DNA of 64,000 nt from Noviherbaspirillum_A sp047237965 (lineage in GTDB: Bacteria; Pseudomonadota; Gammaproteobacteria; Burkholderiales; Burkholderiaceae_D): positions 3,348,001-3,412,000 of the forward strand of contig NZ_JBDFLX010000001.1 of assembly GCF_047237965.1 (NCBI RefSeq). The letters are read 5' to 3'. Numbering within the stretch: the stretch's first letter is position 1; each line of letters opens with the position of its first letter. Positions 1 through 7,477 of the stretch are shown in pieces. Below the pieces are notes generated by a model. The model saw only the letters and a list, made by a program, of their open reading frames with translations, did not search any database and was not told where the DNA came from. Both the position numbers and the translations under genes were made by a program.

Positions 1-494
1 GGCCGTCGGACCCGAACAAGCCGCTGTACGGCAACCGTGAAGCGGCGCGCCAGGCCGCCAAGGACGTGCCGCGCAAGAGCGACGAGGAAGCCGCGATCGA
101 CGCCGAGCTGGAAGCCAAGAAGGCCGAGGCGCAGCGCGAGGAGCAGAAGCGGACCGAGGCGCGGCAACGCGCTGAAGCCAGGGCGGCGCTGGCGCGCGAA
201 GCCGCCAAGCCGCCGGTAGTGGAGCGCTCCACCGAAGGCGGCGGCGCGGTCGACGACAAATTCACCTATTATCTGCAGGCTGGCGCATTCCTGGAGCGTA
301 ACGATGCCGAGAACGCCAAGGCAAAGCTGGCGCTGATGGGCCTGTCGGCCAATATCGCCGAGCGCAAGACCGACAACGGCACCCTTTACCGGGTGCGGCT
401 CGGTCCGTTCGGCAATCTGGAAACCATGAACCGGGTACGATCCCGGTTGAGCGACAACGGCGTGGATGTGGCCGTGGTTCGCGTCCCCAAATAA
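1..494 (+). CDS. SPOR domain protein, 3' end (partial)
   Basis: The gene enters from the left edge; frame 3 is open from base 3 to the TAA at 492-494. The visible part is a charged Ala/Glu/Lys/Arg-rich linker, probably helical, followed by a C-terminal SPOR domain (YYLQAGAFLERNDAENAK… through YRVRLGPFGN). SPOR domains bind denuded peptidoglycan at the division septum, and this linker-plus-SPOR layout is that of FtsN/DedD-like cell-division proteins. The N-terminal membrane anchor expected for the family lies outside the window. dsbA starts 15 bases downstream, an arrangement that suggests co-transcription. The family is clear; which SPOR protein it is remains open. Confidence 0.85.
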   Translation, partial: PSDPNKPLYGNREAARQAAKDVPRKSDEEAAIDAELEAKKAEAQREEQKRTEARQRAEARAALAREAAKPPVVERSTEGGGAVDDKFTYYLQAGAFLERNDAENAKAKLALMGLSANIAERKTDNGTLYRVRLGPFGNLETMNRVRSRLSDNGVDVAVVRVPK

Positions 495-509
495 ACAGAA
501 GGAGTGGCG

Positions 510-1190
510 ATGAAGTTGATGAAACAGATGCTGGCAGCAGTCAGCCTGGCAGTAATAGCGGCAACGGCGCATGCGTCCCCGCAGGCGCCGGTCAACGGCA
601 GCGACTACAAGACCCTGGAAAAGGCGCAGCCCACCGAATCGGCCGGCAAGGTGGAAGTCACCGAGTTCTTCTGGTATTCCTGCCCGCACTGCTTCGCACT
701 TGAGCCATCGCTGGTGGAATGGGTGAAGAAGCAGGGCAACGCGATTTCCTTCAAGCGGGTGCCGGTGGCTTTCCGTCCTTCCTTCGTGCCGCAGCAGAAG
801 CTGTACTACACGCTGGAAGCCATGGGCCGCCTGAACGACCTGCATCCCAAGGTGTTCCACGCGATCCATGCCGAGCGCAAGCCGCTGGAGAGCGACGCCG
901 CGATCGCCGATTACATCGCCGCGCAGGGCGTGGACAAGGCCAAGTTCCTGGAGGTGTACAACTCCTTCGGCGTGCAGACCAAGGCCAAGCGCGCGGCTGC
1001 GCTGCAGGAAGCCTACAAGATCGACGGCGTGCCCACGCTGGCCATCGACGGCCGCTACATGACCTCGCCTTCCATCGTGGGCGCGGCCATGGGCGGACGG
1101 CAGCCGGAAAACGTGCTGCATGAGTCGGCGCTGCAGGTGGCGAGCTTCCTGGTGGACAAGGCTGCCAAGGAGCAGGCGACGAAGAAGTAA
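510..1190 (+). CDS. dsbA: Thiol:disulfide interchange protein DsbA
   Basis: Periplasmic oxidase that introduces disulfide bonds into exported proteins. The start is ATG 510, preceded by AGAAGGAG at 497-504; a GTG at 504 overlaps the ribosome site and is less likely. The 226-residue protein has a signal peptide (hydrophobic stretch about residues 8-20, likely cleavage after AHA), the redox motif CPHC at residues 58-61 within a thioredoxin fold, and the cis-proline loop GVPT after the inserted helical domain. Length is normal for DsbA. It is followed by a strong terminator at 1211-1242. Its likely clients include the six-cysteine secreted paralogues encoded at 47722-52698, which is inference only. 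Confidence 0.95.
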   Translation: MKLMKQMLAAVSLAVIAATAHASPQAPVNGSDYKTLEKAQPTESAGKVEVTEFFWYSCPHCFALEPSLVEWVKKQGNAISFKRVPVAFRPSFVPQQKLYYTLEAMGRLNDLHPKVFHAIHAERKPLESDAAIADYIAAQGVDKAKFLEVYNSFGVQTKAKRAAALQEAYKIDGVPTLAIDGRYMTSPSIVGAAMGGRQPENVLHESALQVASFLVDKAAKEQATKK

Positions 1191-1210
1191 TCATCCCGTT
1201 GGATGAACAG

Positions 1211-1242
1211 GCCCGCCGGTCGCGAGATGGCGGGCTTTTTTA
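1211..1242 (+). terminator. Rho-independent terminator after dsbA
   Basis: Perfect 7 bp stem GCCCGCC (1211-1217) / GGCGGGC (1229-1235) with an 11-base loop, followed directly by six T residues. It lies 20 bases after the dsbA stop codon. The stretch 1243-1332 that follows holds nothing I can name. Confidence 0.85.
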
Positions 1243-1414
1243 ATGAAGCTGAGGGAGTGGGGGGGCGGGATCGTCGGGCGTCGAAGGGGTATTGCATCAG
1301 GCTGCGGGGCAGGATGGAGGTGGATGCAGCAATATGCCGTTGCTTTTGACGTACGCGCAGCGACAGTTGCCGTTGTCTTTGAAGTGGCAGTTGCAGTTGC
1401 AGTTGCAGTGAAAT

Positions 1415-1667
1415 CCCGTTGAGCGCGCCGTGTCAGCGGTGCCCGGAGCGGGAAAAGGTGCGGCGTCTGTCTGAGCCAAGCGCAGCTTGGCGAGTTTAGC
1501 CGCGCCCCGCTCCGGGTACCGCTGGCACGGGCACCCCGCGTTAGCGGGGCGCGATCACCGGGTCGCCTTTTTTTGGTTACTTTTTTTGGCGAAGCAAAAA
1601 AAGTGACCCGGCCGCCGGGACGGACTCCCGGCTTGTCTCCACGGTAGTGCAATCGCATTGCGTCACC
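1415..1667 (+). repeat. Structured unit, subtype A (copy 1, left arm)
   Basis: About 253 bp that fold into successive hairpins: a 25 bp stem pairing 1428-1452 with 1506-1530 (two G-T wobbles, no mismatch), enclosing a small hairpin CCAAGC/GCTTGG; CCCCGC/GCGGGG at 1534-1549; an AT-rich 14 bp stem 1575-1588 / 1595-1608 with loop GCGAAG and one wobble; CCGGGA/TCCCGG near 1615-1631; and GCAAT/ATTGC near 1649-1661. It begins with CCCGTTGAGCGCGCC and ends with GCGTCACC. Confidence 0.8.
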
Positions 1668-1770
1668 CGGCAACGCACGGGCAGCACTGTCGGTGTTGTT
1701 TTTGACGTGTTCGTTGAACATGGCTTAACGTCAAAAGCTAACTGCTGCTTCGCAGTGACGTCTTTACGGC

Positions 1771-2024
1771 GGGTGAAGCAACACGACCTCACTATCGTCA
1801 TGACCAAGCCGGGAGTTCGCCCCGGCAGGCGACCTACTTCTTTTGCTTCGCCAAAAGAAGTAGGCAAGAAAAGGCGACCCGGTGATCGCGCCCCGCTGCG
1901 CGGGGTCCCCGTGCCGTCGATGCATGGAGCGGGGCGCGGCTAAACTCGCCAAGCTGCGCTTGACTCAGACAGACGCCGCACCTTTTCCCGCTCCACGCAC
2001 CGACGTCACGGCGCGCTCAACGGG
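1771..2024 (-). repeat. Structured unit, subtype B (copy 1, right arm)
   Basis: Reverse-orientation unit with the same hairpin order as the left arm. The AT-rich stem is the CCTACTTCTTTTG / CAAAAGAAGTAGG version, again with the GCTTCG/CGAAGC loop. The terminal sequence GGCGCGCTCAACGGG is the mirror of the left unit's start. It resembles the left arm of copy 2 more than its own partner arm. Confidence 0.75.
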
Positions 2025-2029
2025 ACTTA

Positions 2030-2127
2030 AAAGCAACTGCAACGGCAACGGCAACGGCAACTTCAAAAGCAACTGCAACTGCAACTGCAACTGCAACTGC
2101 AACTGCAACTGCAACTGCAACTGCAAC
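2030..2127. repeat. Hexanucleotide array AACTGC/AACGGC
   Basis: Tandem hexamers: a few AACGGC, one CTTCAAAAGC interruption, then about nine AACTGC from 2071 on. Period six keeps any reading frame open, so every frame shows Asn-Cys or Gln-Leu type runs. It ends about 66 bases before the SDR start at 2194. Confidence 0.85.
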
Positions 2128-2193
2128 GGCCCCCACCACCGCCACTTCACGCATCCCCAAAAAACCTTTCAACCAAACGATCAGAGGAACAGC

Positions 2194-2982
2194 ATGCAAA
2201 GAGTATTCATCACCGGCGCCTCCAGCGGGCTGGGCATGGCGCTGGCGCGGGAATACGCCGCGCGCGGTGCCGTGCTGGGCCTGGTTGCGCGCAGGGCGGA
2301 CATGCTGCAGGAACTGGCAGCCGCGCTGCCCGGCGGGCCGCATCGGGTGTATGCGCTGGATGTGACCGAGCATGCCGCTCTGGCAGCGGCTGCCGATGAC
2401 TTCCTGCAGGCCGTTGGCGGCGTCGACATCGTCATTGCCAATGCCGGCGTCTCGGCCGGCACGCTGACCGAGCTGGCCGAAGACCTGCCCGTATTCGAGC
2501 GCATCGTGGCCATCAACCTGACCGCGATGGTCGCCACGTTCACGCCCTTCATCCACTCCATGCAGCGCCAGGCGCAGGCGGGCGAACAGGGCTGCCGGCT
2601 GGTGGGGGTGGCCAGCGTGGCCGGCATGCGCGGGCTGCCGGGCGCCGCCGCCTACAGCGCTTCCAAGGCCGCGGTCATCAGCTATTGCGAGTCGCTGCGG
2701 CTGGAGATGCGGCGCCATGGCATCCGGGTCGTCACGATCGCGCCTGGCTATATCGATACGCCCATGACCCGCTCCAATGCCTATCCCATGCCCTTTCTGA
2801 TGCCGGCCGACCGCTTCGCAGCCCGGGCCGCGGAGGCGATCGCCGCCGGCGTCAGCTATCGCGTGATTCCCTGGCAGATGGGCGTGGTGGCCAGGCTGCT
2901 GCGGCTGCTGCCCAACTGGCTGTACGATCTGGCATTTTCCCGCGCGCCGCGCAAGGCGCGCCAGAAACAGGAGCACACATGA
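2194..2982 (+). CDS. SDR family NAD(P)-dependent oxidoreductase
   Basis: Classical short-chain dehydrogenase of 262 residues. The start is ATG 2194, chosen because AGAGGA lies just upstream and because the Rossmann motif TGASSGLG begins at residue 7; longer frames upstream only read through the hexamer repeat. Visible motifs are NAGVS, the catalytic Ser in the VASVAG region, and YSASK with catalytic Tyr and Lys. The C-terminal part ends in a basic tail with a hydrophobic stretch (VVARLLRLLPNWLY), as in several membrane-associated SDRs. The stop codon overlaps the next start (ATGA), so it is coupled to the cobalamin-binding protein gene. Substrate cannot be told from sequence. Confidence 0.9.
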   Translation: MQRVFITGASSGLGMALAREYAARGAVLGLVARRADMLQELAAALPGGPHRVYALDVTEHAALAAAADDFLQAVGGVDIVIANAGVSAGTLTELAEDLPVFERIVAINLTAMVATFTPFIHSMQRQAQAGEQGCRLVGVASVAGMRGLPGAAAYSASKAAVISYCESLRLEMRRHGIRVVTIAPGYIDTPMTRSNAYPMPFLMPADRFAARAAEAIAAGVSYRVIPWQMGVVARLLRLLPNWLYDLAFSRAPRKARQKQEHT

Positions 2983-3770
2983 ACCTGATAGACGCCATCG
3001 GCGCACGCCATGACCCGGTGGCCCCGGGCGCTGCGCCGCGCATCGTGTCGCTGGTGCCATCGGTGACCGAGCTGTTATGCGATCTCGGCCTGGCCGGATG
3101 GCTGGTCGGGCGTACCGGCTTCTGCATCCATCCGGGCGACGCCGTCGGCGCGATACCCAAGGTGGGCGGCACCAAGGACGTTAACGTCGAAAAGATACGC
3201 CGGCTGGCGCCGACACACCTGGTGGTCAACATCGATGAAAACGAAAAGCCCACCGTGGACGCATTGGCGGCATGCATTCCGCATGTGATCGTCACCCATC
3301 CGCTGGGGCCGCGCGACAACCTTGCCTTGTACCGTCTGCTGGGCGGGATTTTCAATGCGAGGGAGGCAGCCGAGCGCCTGTGCGCCGAGTTCGAGAGGGA
3401 ATATGCCGCGCTGCTGGCATGCCCGGCGGAGCCGGTGCGCCAGGTGCTGTACTGCATCTGGCAGGACCCATGGATGACGGTGTCGCGCGACACCTATATC
3501 GCCCGCATGCTGGAGCTGGCCGGTATGCGGCAGTGGCAGGCGCCCGGCAATGACCGGCGTTATCCGGCGTTTGCCTGGTCGGACGCGCTGGTGGACGGCA
3601 TCGATGAAATACTGCTGTCGTCCGAGCCCTATCGGTTTACCGAGGCGCATGTGGACGCGATCGAGCGCCAGACTGGCAAGCCGGCGAGGCTGGTGGATGG
3701 CGAGATGATGTCCTGGTATGGCAGCCGGGCGATTGCGGGATTGCGCTATTTGCGCAGCCTGAAGGACTGA
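2979..3770 (+). CDS. Cobalamin-binding / BtuF-like substrate-binding domain protein
   Basis: 263-residue protein of the helical-backbone metal-receptor family (periplasmic binding proteins for vitamin B12 and iron chelates). The start ATG 2979 overlaps the stop of the SDR gene. The family opening RIVSLVPSVTELLCDLG appears near residue 20, then GGTKDVNVEKI and a second lobe from about residue 140. There is no signal peptide, so either export is lost or the protein acts in the cytoplasm; stand-alone cobalamin-binding proteins of this kind are common in betaproteobacteria. No BtuC/BtuD permease or ATPase is next to it. Ligand specificity is inferred only from family resemblance. Confidence 0.8.
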   Translation: MNLIDAIGARHDPVAPGAAPRIVSLVPSVTELLCDLGLAGWLVGRTGFCIHPGDAVGAIPKVGGTKDVNVEKIRRLAPTHLVVNIDENEKPTVDALAACIPHVIVTHPLGPRDNLALYRLLGGIFNAREAAERLCAEFEREYAALLACPAEPVRQVLYCIWQDPWMTVSRDTYIARMLELAGMRQWQAPGNDRRYPAFAWSDALVDGIDEILLSSEPYRFTEAHVDAIERQTGKPARLVDGEMMSWYGSRAIAGLRYLRSLKD

Positions 3771-3848
3771 AAACCCGGTCGACAGTGTGATGCAGGGCCG
3801 GCAGGCGGTGCGGCCAGACGGCCTTCTCCGCCGTCCGGCCTGCGGAAA

Positions 3849-4253
3849 CTACTTTTGCCGGTTGATCCTGACCAGCATGCGGATCATTTCGCGGGCAATC
3901 ACCTGGTAATGCTCGTCAAGACGCTGCAGGTCGGCGATGAGCTTGACGTCGGCCGAGTCGAAACGCGATGCCGGGTCGCCGCCGGCCATGGTCTGCGCGT
4001 CGTCGCCGCCGCCAAAGCGCAGCCACTCGGCGGGCACGCCCAGCCACTGCGCCAGCGTGCGCAGCTTTTCCTGCGTCGGAATGGCTTCACCAACCAGCCA
4101 CTTGCGCGCGGCATGCACGGTGATAGGCCTTCCGGCGAATCGGATGTTGAATTCCCGCGCAAGCTGCGTCGGGCTGTCGGGTGAGTAATCCGCGTTCCTC
4201 AGGGCCATTTGCAGCCGGCCGCTGAAGTCTTCTCGTTCGATGGATGCTTTCAT
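3849..4253 (-). CDS. HTH (XRE-like) DNA-binding protein
   Basis: 134 residues. The middle (about residues 28-80: SPTQLAREFNIRF … VHAARKWLVGEAIPTQEKL … LAQWLGVPAEWLRFG) has the layout of a lambda-repressor/XRE-like helix-turn-helix, and the C-terminal third is a short helical tail (LIADLQRLDEHYQVIAREMI). It has no sensor or peptidase domain. It is convergent with the cobalamin-binding gene and isolated from the MBL gene by 236 bases (4254-4489), in which I see only AT-richer sequence and no clear element. Target unknown. Confidence 0.75.
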   Translation of the reverse strand: MKASIEREDFSGRLQMALRNADYSPDSPTQLAREFNIRFAGRPITVHAARKWLVGEAIPTQEKLRTLAQWLGVPAEWLRFGGGDDAQTMAGGDPASRFDSADVKLIADLQRLDEHYQVIAREMIRMLVRINRQK

Positions 4254-4489
4254 TAGGGCAAACTATTCCATGTTGGGGCGTGACAGTCAGTCTCTTCGGG
4301 GCGATTACTTCATGTCAGTGTGGTCGTGTGACCGTTACCGAAAAAAAAGTCGACGCCGAATGGAAAGGGGGATGTCGGGTTGCATACCCTTTTTACTATA
4401 GGTAGATGCGGCCCGGCTGCACAACGGTAACGCTGGGTTGTTTGCGCGAAGTCGTGTTTCCCGTCGGCAGCAAGCGCAAGTCAGCCGTT

Positions 4490-5554
4490 TCAGGCACGCA
4501 GGAAACGCACGATGCCGTCGTCATCCAGCCGGCGGCGCAGGGCGCCGTCGAACCACAGCTTGTGCAGGTGCGCCAGCGCTTCGCCCATGGCGAAGCTGAT
4601 CTGGTGCGCATCCAGCGGGCGCGGAAACATGATGGGCACGATGTCGCTGGCCGACTGCGGCGCGCTGCAGGCTTCCATGACCTCATCGAGCCGGGCTGCA
4701 TGGTGGTCGCGCAGCTGGCCGATGCGCACGTGCAGGCCGCGAAACGGCTTGCCGTGCGAGGGCAGCACCAGGGTGTCGTCCGGCAGGTCGGCATAGGCCG
4801 ACAGCGAGTCGAGGTATTGCTGCACCGGATTGGATTCCGGCTCCACGGCGAATACCGAGACGTTGGTGGAAATGCGCGGCAGCACCATGTCGCCGGCGAT
4901 CAGGATGTTGCGCTTGGCGCTGTAGAGCGCGATATGCTCCGGCGAATGGCCAAAGCCGGCAATGGCGCGCCACTCGTCGCCGCCGATCTGCAGCAGCTGG
5001 CCGTCATGCAGCCGGCGATAGCTCTGCGGCACCGACGGCACCAGCCGGGCATAGTAGGCGCGGCGCGCGCCGAGCTGCTCCAGCAGCCCAGGGTCGGTCA
5101 GGCCGTGGCGCGCAAAGTGCGGCACCATGGCCGTGCCTTCCACGCCCGGCAGCGAGGCCGCCATCATGCGGGCGAAGCCGAATTCGCCGGTGCTCATCCA
5201 CAACGGCGCGTTCCAGCGCTGGCACAGCCAGTCGGCCAGGCCGACATGGTCCGGATGGCAATGGGTGACCAGCACCCGGATGATGGGCAGGCCGCGCAGT
5301 TCGGTGGCGAAGATGCGTTCCCACGCCTCGCGGGTGGCGTCGCTGGAAATGCCGCAATCGATCACGGTCCAGCCGCGCACCGGGCCGGTTTCCGTCTCGA
5401 TCTCGTCTTCCAGCAGCCACAGGTTGATGTGGTTCAGCGCAAAGGGCAGGCCCATGCGCAGCCAGCGCAGGCCGGGTGCGATCTCCAGGGTGGAACCGGT
5501 GTCGGGCAGGGTTTCGCCCAGCGGATAATCAAGTTGCGCTTCGAGAGGATTCAT
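4490..5554 (-). CDS. MBL-fold metallo-hydrolase
   Basis: 354-residue metallo-beta-lactamase-fold enzyme. The metal motif is THCHPDHVGLADWL (HxHxDH with Cys between the first two His), followed by further His in AGFGHSPEHIALY and an Asp in AGDMVLPRIS; a C-terminal helical domain like that of glyoxalase-II/LACTB2-type members is present. I place the start at ATG 5554 (MNPLEAQLDYPLGE); the frame stays open upstream but is of poor quality. The gene is divergent from the MerR regulator and shares its 135 bp control region with the palindrome at 5630-5650, so it is probably part of the same regulon. LACTB2-like members near liu genes are known in betaproteobacteria; the substrate is unknown. Confidence 0.85.
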   Translation of the reverse strand: MNPLEAQLDYPLGETLPDTGSTLEIAPGLRWLRMGLPFALNHINLWLLEDEIETETGPVRGWTVIDCGISSDATREAWERIFATELRGLPIIRVLVTHCHPDHVGLADWLCQRWNAPLWMSTGEFGFARMMAASLPGVEGTAMVPHFARHGLTDPGLLEQLGARRAYYARLVPSVPQSYRRLHDGQLLQIGGDEWRAIAGFGHSPEHIALYSAKRNILIAGDMVLPRISTNVSVFAVEPESNPVQQYLDSLSAYADLPDDTLVLPSHGKPFRGLHVRIGQLRDHHAARLDEVMEACSAPQSASDIVPIMFPRPLDAHQISFAMGEALAHLHKLWFDGALRRRLDDDGIVRFLRA

Positions 5555-5629
5555 GGCGTCGGAAGGAAGGGGCGGGCGGAAGCTGCAGGATTCACATTTG
5601 CGGCACGCCCGCCTACAATGGGCGATTAG

Positions 5630-5650
5630 TTGACGTTTACGTAAACGCAC
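5630..5650. promoter_or_regulatory. Palindromic operator of the LiuR-like regulator (site 1)
   Basis: Contains the perfect 12 bp palindrome GTTTACGTAAAC (5635-5646) inside TTGACGTTTACGTAAACGCA. It sits between the divergent MBL gene and merR gene, 40 bases before the merR start, and includes a possible -35 (TTGACG 5630-5635). The same core recurs at 6161-6182. This suggests repression of both divergent genes and autoregulation. Confidence 0.75.
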
Positions 5651-5689
5651 ATTCTAGGACACCAGCCCGTTTTCTGCAGAGAACACTTC

Positions 5690-6142
5690 ATGCCCACCTA
5701 TACCATCACCGAACTTGCCCGGGAATTCGACATCACGCCGCGCGCCATCCGGTTCTATGAGGATCAGGGCTTGCTCACGCCGAAACGGGAGGGCGCTGGC
5801 GGCCGCACCCGGGTCTACAGCGCGCGCGAGCGCACCCGGCTGAAGCTGACGCTGCGCGGCAAGCGCCTGGGCCTGACGCTCTCTGAAATCAAGAGCCTGG
5901 TCGACATGTACGAGTCGCCCAAGGATTCGGCGGCCCAGTTGAACCGCTTCCTGCTGGTGCTGGCGCGGCACCGGGAAATGCTGGAACAGCAGCGCGAGGA
6001 CCTGGAAGTCACGCTGGCCGAAATCGCTGCCCACGAGGAACAGTGCCGCAGCATGCTGGCTGGCGAGAAACCCGCCGGCGAAGACAAGCCAGCGAAAAAG
6101 AGCGCCGCCAAACGCAGTACCCGGCAAACCGAAAATGCCTGA
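5690..6142 (+). CDS. liuR: MerR family transcriptional regulator, LiuR type
   Basis: 150 residues with an N-terminal MerR winged helix (YTITELAREFDITPRAIRFYEDQGLLTPKR split over residues 3-32), then a dimerisation coiled coil (about 75-125) and a Lys/Ala-rich tail. There are no metal-binding cysteines in the C-terminal part except one, so it is not a metal sensor. LiuR regulators of branched-chain amino acid and acyl-CoA catabolism in proteobacteria have this form and bind palindromes with a TTTACGTAAA-like core; both candidate sites flank this gene (5630-5650, 6161-6182). The isovaleryl-CoA dehydrogenase gene follows immediately. The assignment rests on family, operator and neighbour together. 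Confidence 0.85.
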   Translation: MPTYTITELAREFDITPRAIRFYEDQGLLTPKREGAGGRTRVYSARERTRLKLTLRGKRLGLTLSEIKSLVDMYESPKDSAAQLNRFLLVLARHREMLEQQREDLEVTLAEIAAHEEQCRSMLAGEKPAGEDKPAKKSAAKRSTRQTENA

Positions 6143-6160
6143 CTGGCGCGGCGATCTGGC

Positions 6161-6182
6161 TTGACGTTTACGTAAACGTCAA
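6161..6182. promoter_or_regulatory. Palindromic operator of the LiuR-like regulator (site 2)
   Basis: A perfect 22 bp palindrome with core GACGTTTACGTAAACGTC and flanking TT/AA. It lies in the 90 bp gap between the regulator and isovaleryl-CoA dehydrogenase genes. It overlaps the likely -35 of the downstream promoter, which fits a repressor relieved by a catabolic intermediate. Confidence 0.85.
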
Positions 6183-6195
6183 CGCGGCGTATCAT
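6168..6195 (+). promoter_or_regulatory. Putative sigma70 promoter of ivd
   Basis: -35 TTTACG (6168-6173), 16 base spacer, -10 TATCAT (6190-6195), 38 bases before the ATG. The -35 lies within the palindromic operator. Confidence 0.45.
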
Positions 6196-6232
6196 CCCGA
6201 CCAACCTTCATTCCCCCTTCAGCGAGGCAGCA

Positions 6233-7417
6233 ATGATCAATCTCCCGGGTTTAACCTTTGACCATGGCGAAGACATCGCCGCGCTGCGCGAGACGGTGCA
6301 GCAGTTCGCGCAGGACCAGATCGCGCCGCGCGCCGCCGAGATCGACCGCACCGACCAGTTTCCGATGGACCTGTGGAAAAAGATGGGCGAGCTGGGCCTC
6401 CTGGGCATCACGGTGGACGAGGAGTACGGCGGCAGCGCCATGGGCTACCTGGCCCACATCGTGGCCATGGAGGAAATCTCACGCGCCTCGGCCTCGGTCG
6501 GCCTGTCCTACGGCGCCCACTCCAACCTGTGCGTGAACCAGATCCGCCGCAACGGCAGCGACGAGCAGAAGGCGAAATACCTGCCCAAACTGATCTCCGG
6601 CGAACACGTCGGCGCGCTGGCCATGTCGGAGCCCAATGCCGGCTCGGACGTGGTGTCGATGAAGCTGCGCGCCGACTTCCGTGGCGACCGCTGGGTGCTC
6701 AACGGCAGCAAGATGTGGATCACCAACGGCCCGGATGCGGACGTGCTGGTGGTGTATGCCAAGAACGATATCGAGGCCGGCCCGCGCGGCATGACGGCCT
6801 TTTTGATCGAGAAGAACTTCAAGGGTTTCTCGGTGGCGCAGAAGCTCGACAAGCTGGGCATGCGCGGCTCGCACACCGGCGAGCTGGTGTTCCAGGACTG
6901 CGAGGTGCCGGCGGAAAACGTGCTGGGCGGGCTGGGACGCGGCGTGAACGTGCTGATGTCGGGGCTGGACTACGAGCGCACGGTGCTGTCGGGCGGGCCG
7001 CTGGGCATCATGTCGGCCTGCATGGACGCGGTGGTGCCGTATGTGCACGACAGGAAGCAGTTCGGCCAGCCGATCGGCGAATTCCAGCTGATGCAGGGCA
7101 AGCTGGCCGACATGTATTCGACGATGATGGCCTGCCGCGCCTATGTGTACGCGGTGGGCCAGGCCTGCGACCGGGCGAAGACGCCGGACGCGGTGCGGGC
7201 GTTGAGGAAGGACGCGGCGGGCGCGATTTTGTACTCGGCGGAGAAGGCGACCTGGATGGCGGGCGAGGCGATCCAGGCGCTGGGCGGCAACGGCTACATC
7301 AACGAGTACCCGGTGGGCCGGCTGTGGCGCGACGCCAAGCTCTACGAGATCGGCGCCGGCACCAGCGAGATCCGCCGCATGCTGATCGGCCGCGAACTGT
7401 TTGCCGAGACCCGGTAA
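6233..7417 (+). CDS. ivd: Isovaleryl-CoA dehydrogenase
   Basis: 394-residue FAD acyl-CoA dehydrogenase that oxidises isovaleryl-CoA to 3-methylcrotonyl-CoA in leucine breakdown. Visible are the acyl-CoA dehydrogenase signatures ALAMSEPNAGSDVVSMKL and the C-terminal QALGGNGYINEYPVGRLWRD. The catalytic base is Glu248 in LDYERTVLSGG, the position typical of isovaleryl-CoA dehydrogenase, instead of the C-terminal glutamate of other acyl-CoA dehydrogenases (there it is AGTSEI here with Gly/Ala before). The gene follows a LiuR-like regulator and operator. The usual partners liuB/liuC/liuD (methylcrotonyl-CoA carboxylase, methylglutaconyl-CoA hydratase) are absent from the window, while HMG-CoA lyase is 12.6 kb away. 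Confidence 0.93.
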   Translation: MINLPGLTFDHGEDIAALRETVQQFAQDQIAPRAAEIDRTDQFPMDLWKKMGELGLLGITVDEEYGGSAMGYLAHIVAMEEISRASASVGLSYGAHSNLCVNQIRRNGSDEQKAKYLPKLISGEHVGALAMSEPNAGSDVVSMKLRADFRGDRWVLNGSKMWITNGPDADVLVVYAKNDIEAGPRGMTAFLIEKNFKGFSVAQKLDKLGMRGSHTGELVFQDCEVPAENVLGGLGRGVNVLMSGLDYERTVLSGGPLGIMSACMDAVVPYVHDRKQFGQPIGEFQLMQGKLADMYSTMMACRAYVYAVGQACDRAKTPDAVRALRKDAAGAILYSAEKATWMAGEAIQALGGNGYINEYPVGRLWRDAKLYEIGAGTSEIRRMLIGRELFAETR

Positions 7418-7477
7418 GCGGCGGTGCAGCAAAGTTCGATACACTCCGGGGATATTTTCTTTCAGCAGGCGCGGGCC

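Larger units (their letters stand above)
1333..2127. repeat. Repeat element copy 1 (inverted pair of structured units)
   Basis: Fills most of the gap between dsbA and the next gene. Layout: hexamer-rich left flank (1337-1410), left unit (1415-1667), spacer (1668-1770), right unit in reverse orientation (1771-2024), right hexamer array (2030-2127). The two arms are related as an inverted repeat but are of two sequence subtypes, here called A (left) and B (right). The same element occurs at 11237-12148 in opposite orientation, spacer included, and a third copy with another spacer is at 28572-29532. No transposase, no evident target duplication. Frames through it are stop-poor because of the hexamers, and I do not call them genes. 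Confidence 0.85.

Noticed and set aside
1415..2024. Insertion sequence or integron cassette sites (GTTGAGC/GCTCAAC ends look like attC core sites)
   Set aside because: No transposase or integrase, no direct repeats at the borders, and the fold differs from attC. Could be a non-autonomous element, which is left open in the findings.
1191..2193. Small proteins read through the repeat elements (Asn-Cys and Gln-Leu rich, or containing KKRRPGDRAP)
   Set aside because: Long frames exist on both strands only because of hexamers and inverted arms; no ribosome sites or start conservation. The same reasoning applies at 11154-12194 and 28499-29562. Ribo-seq could overturn this.
3771..3848. Bidirectional terminator between the convergent cobalamin-binding and HTH genes
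   Set aside because: GC-rich sequence with partial complementarity but no clean stem and no U-tract in either direction.
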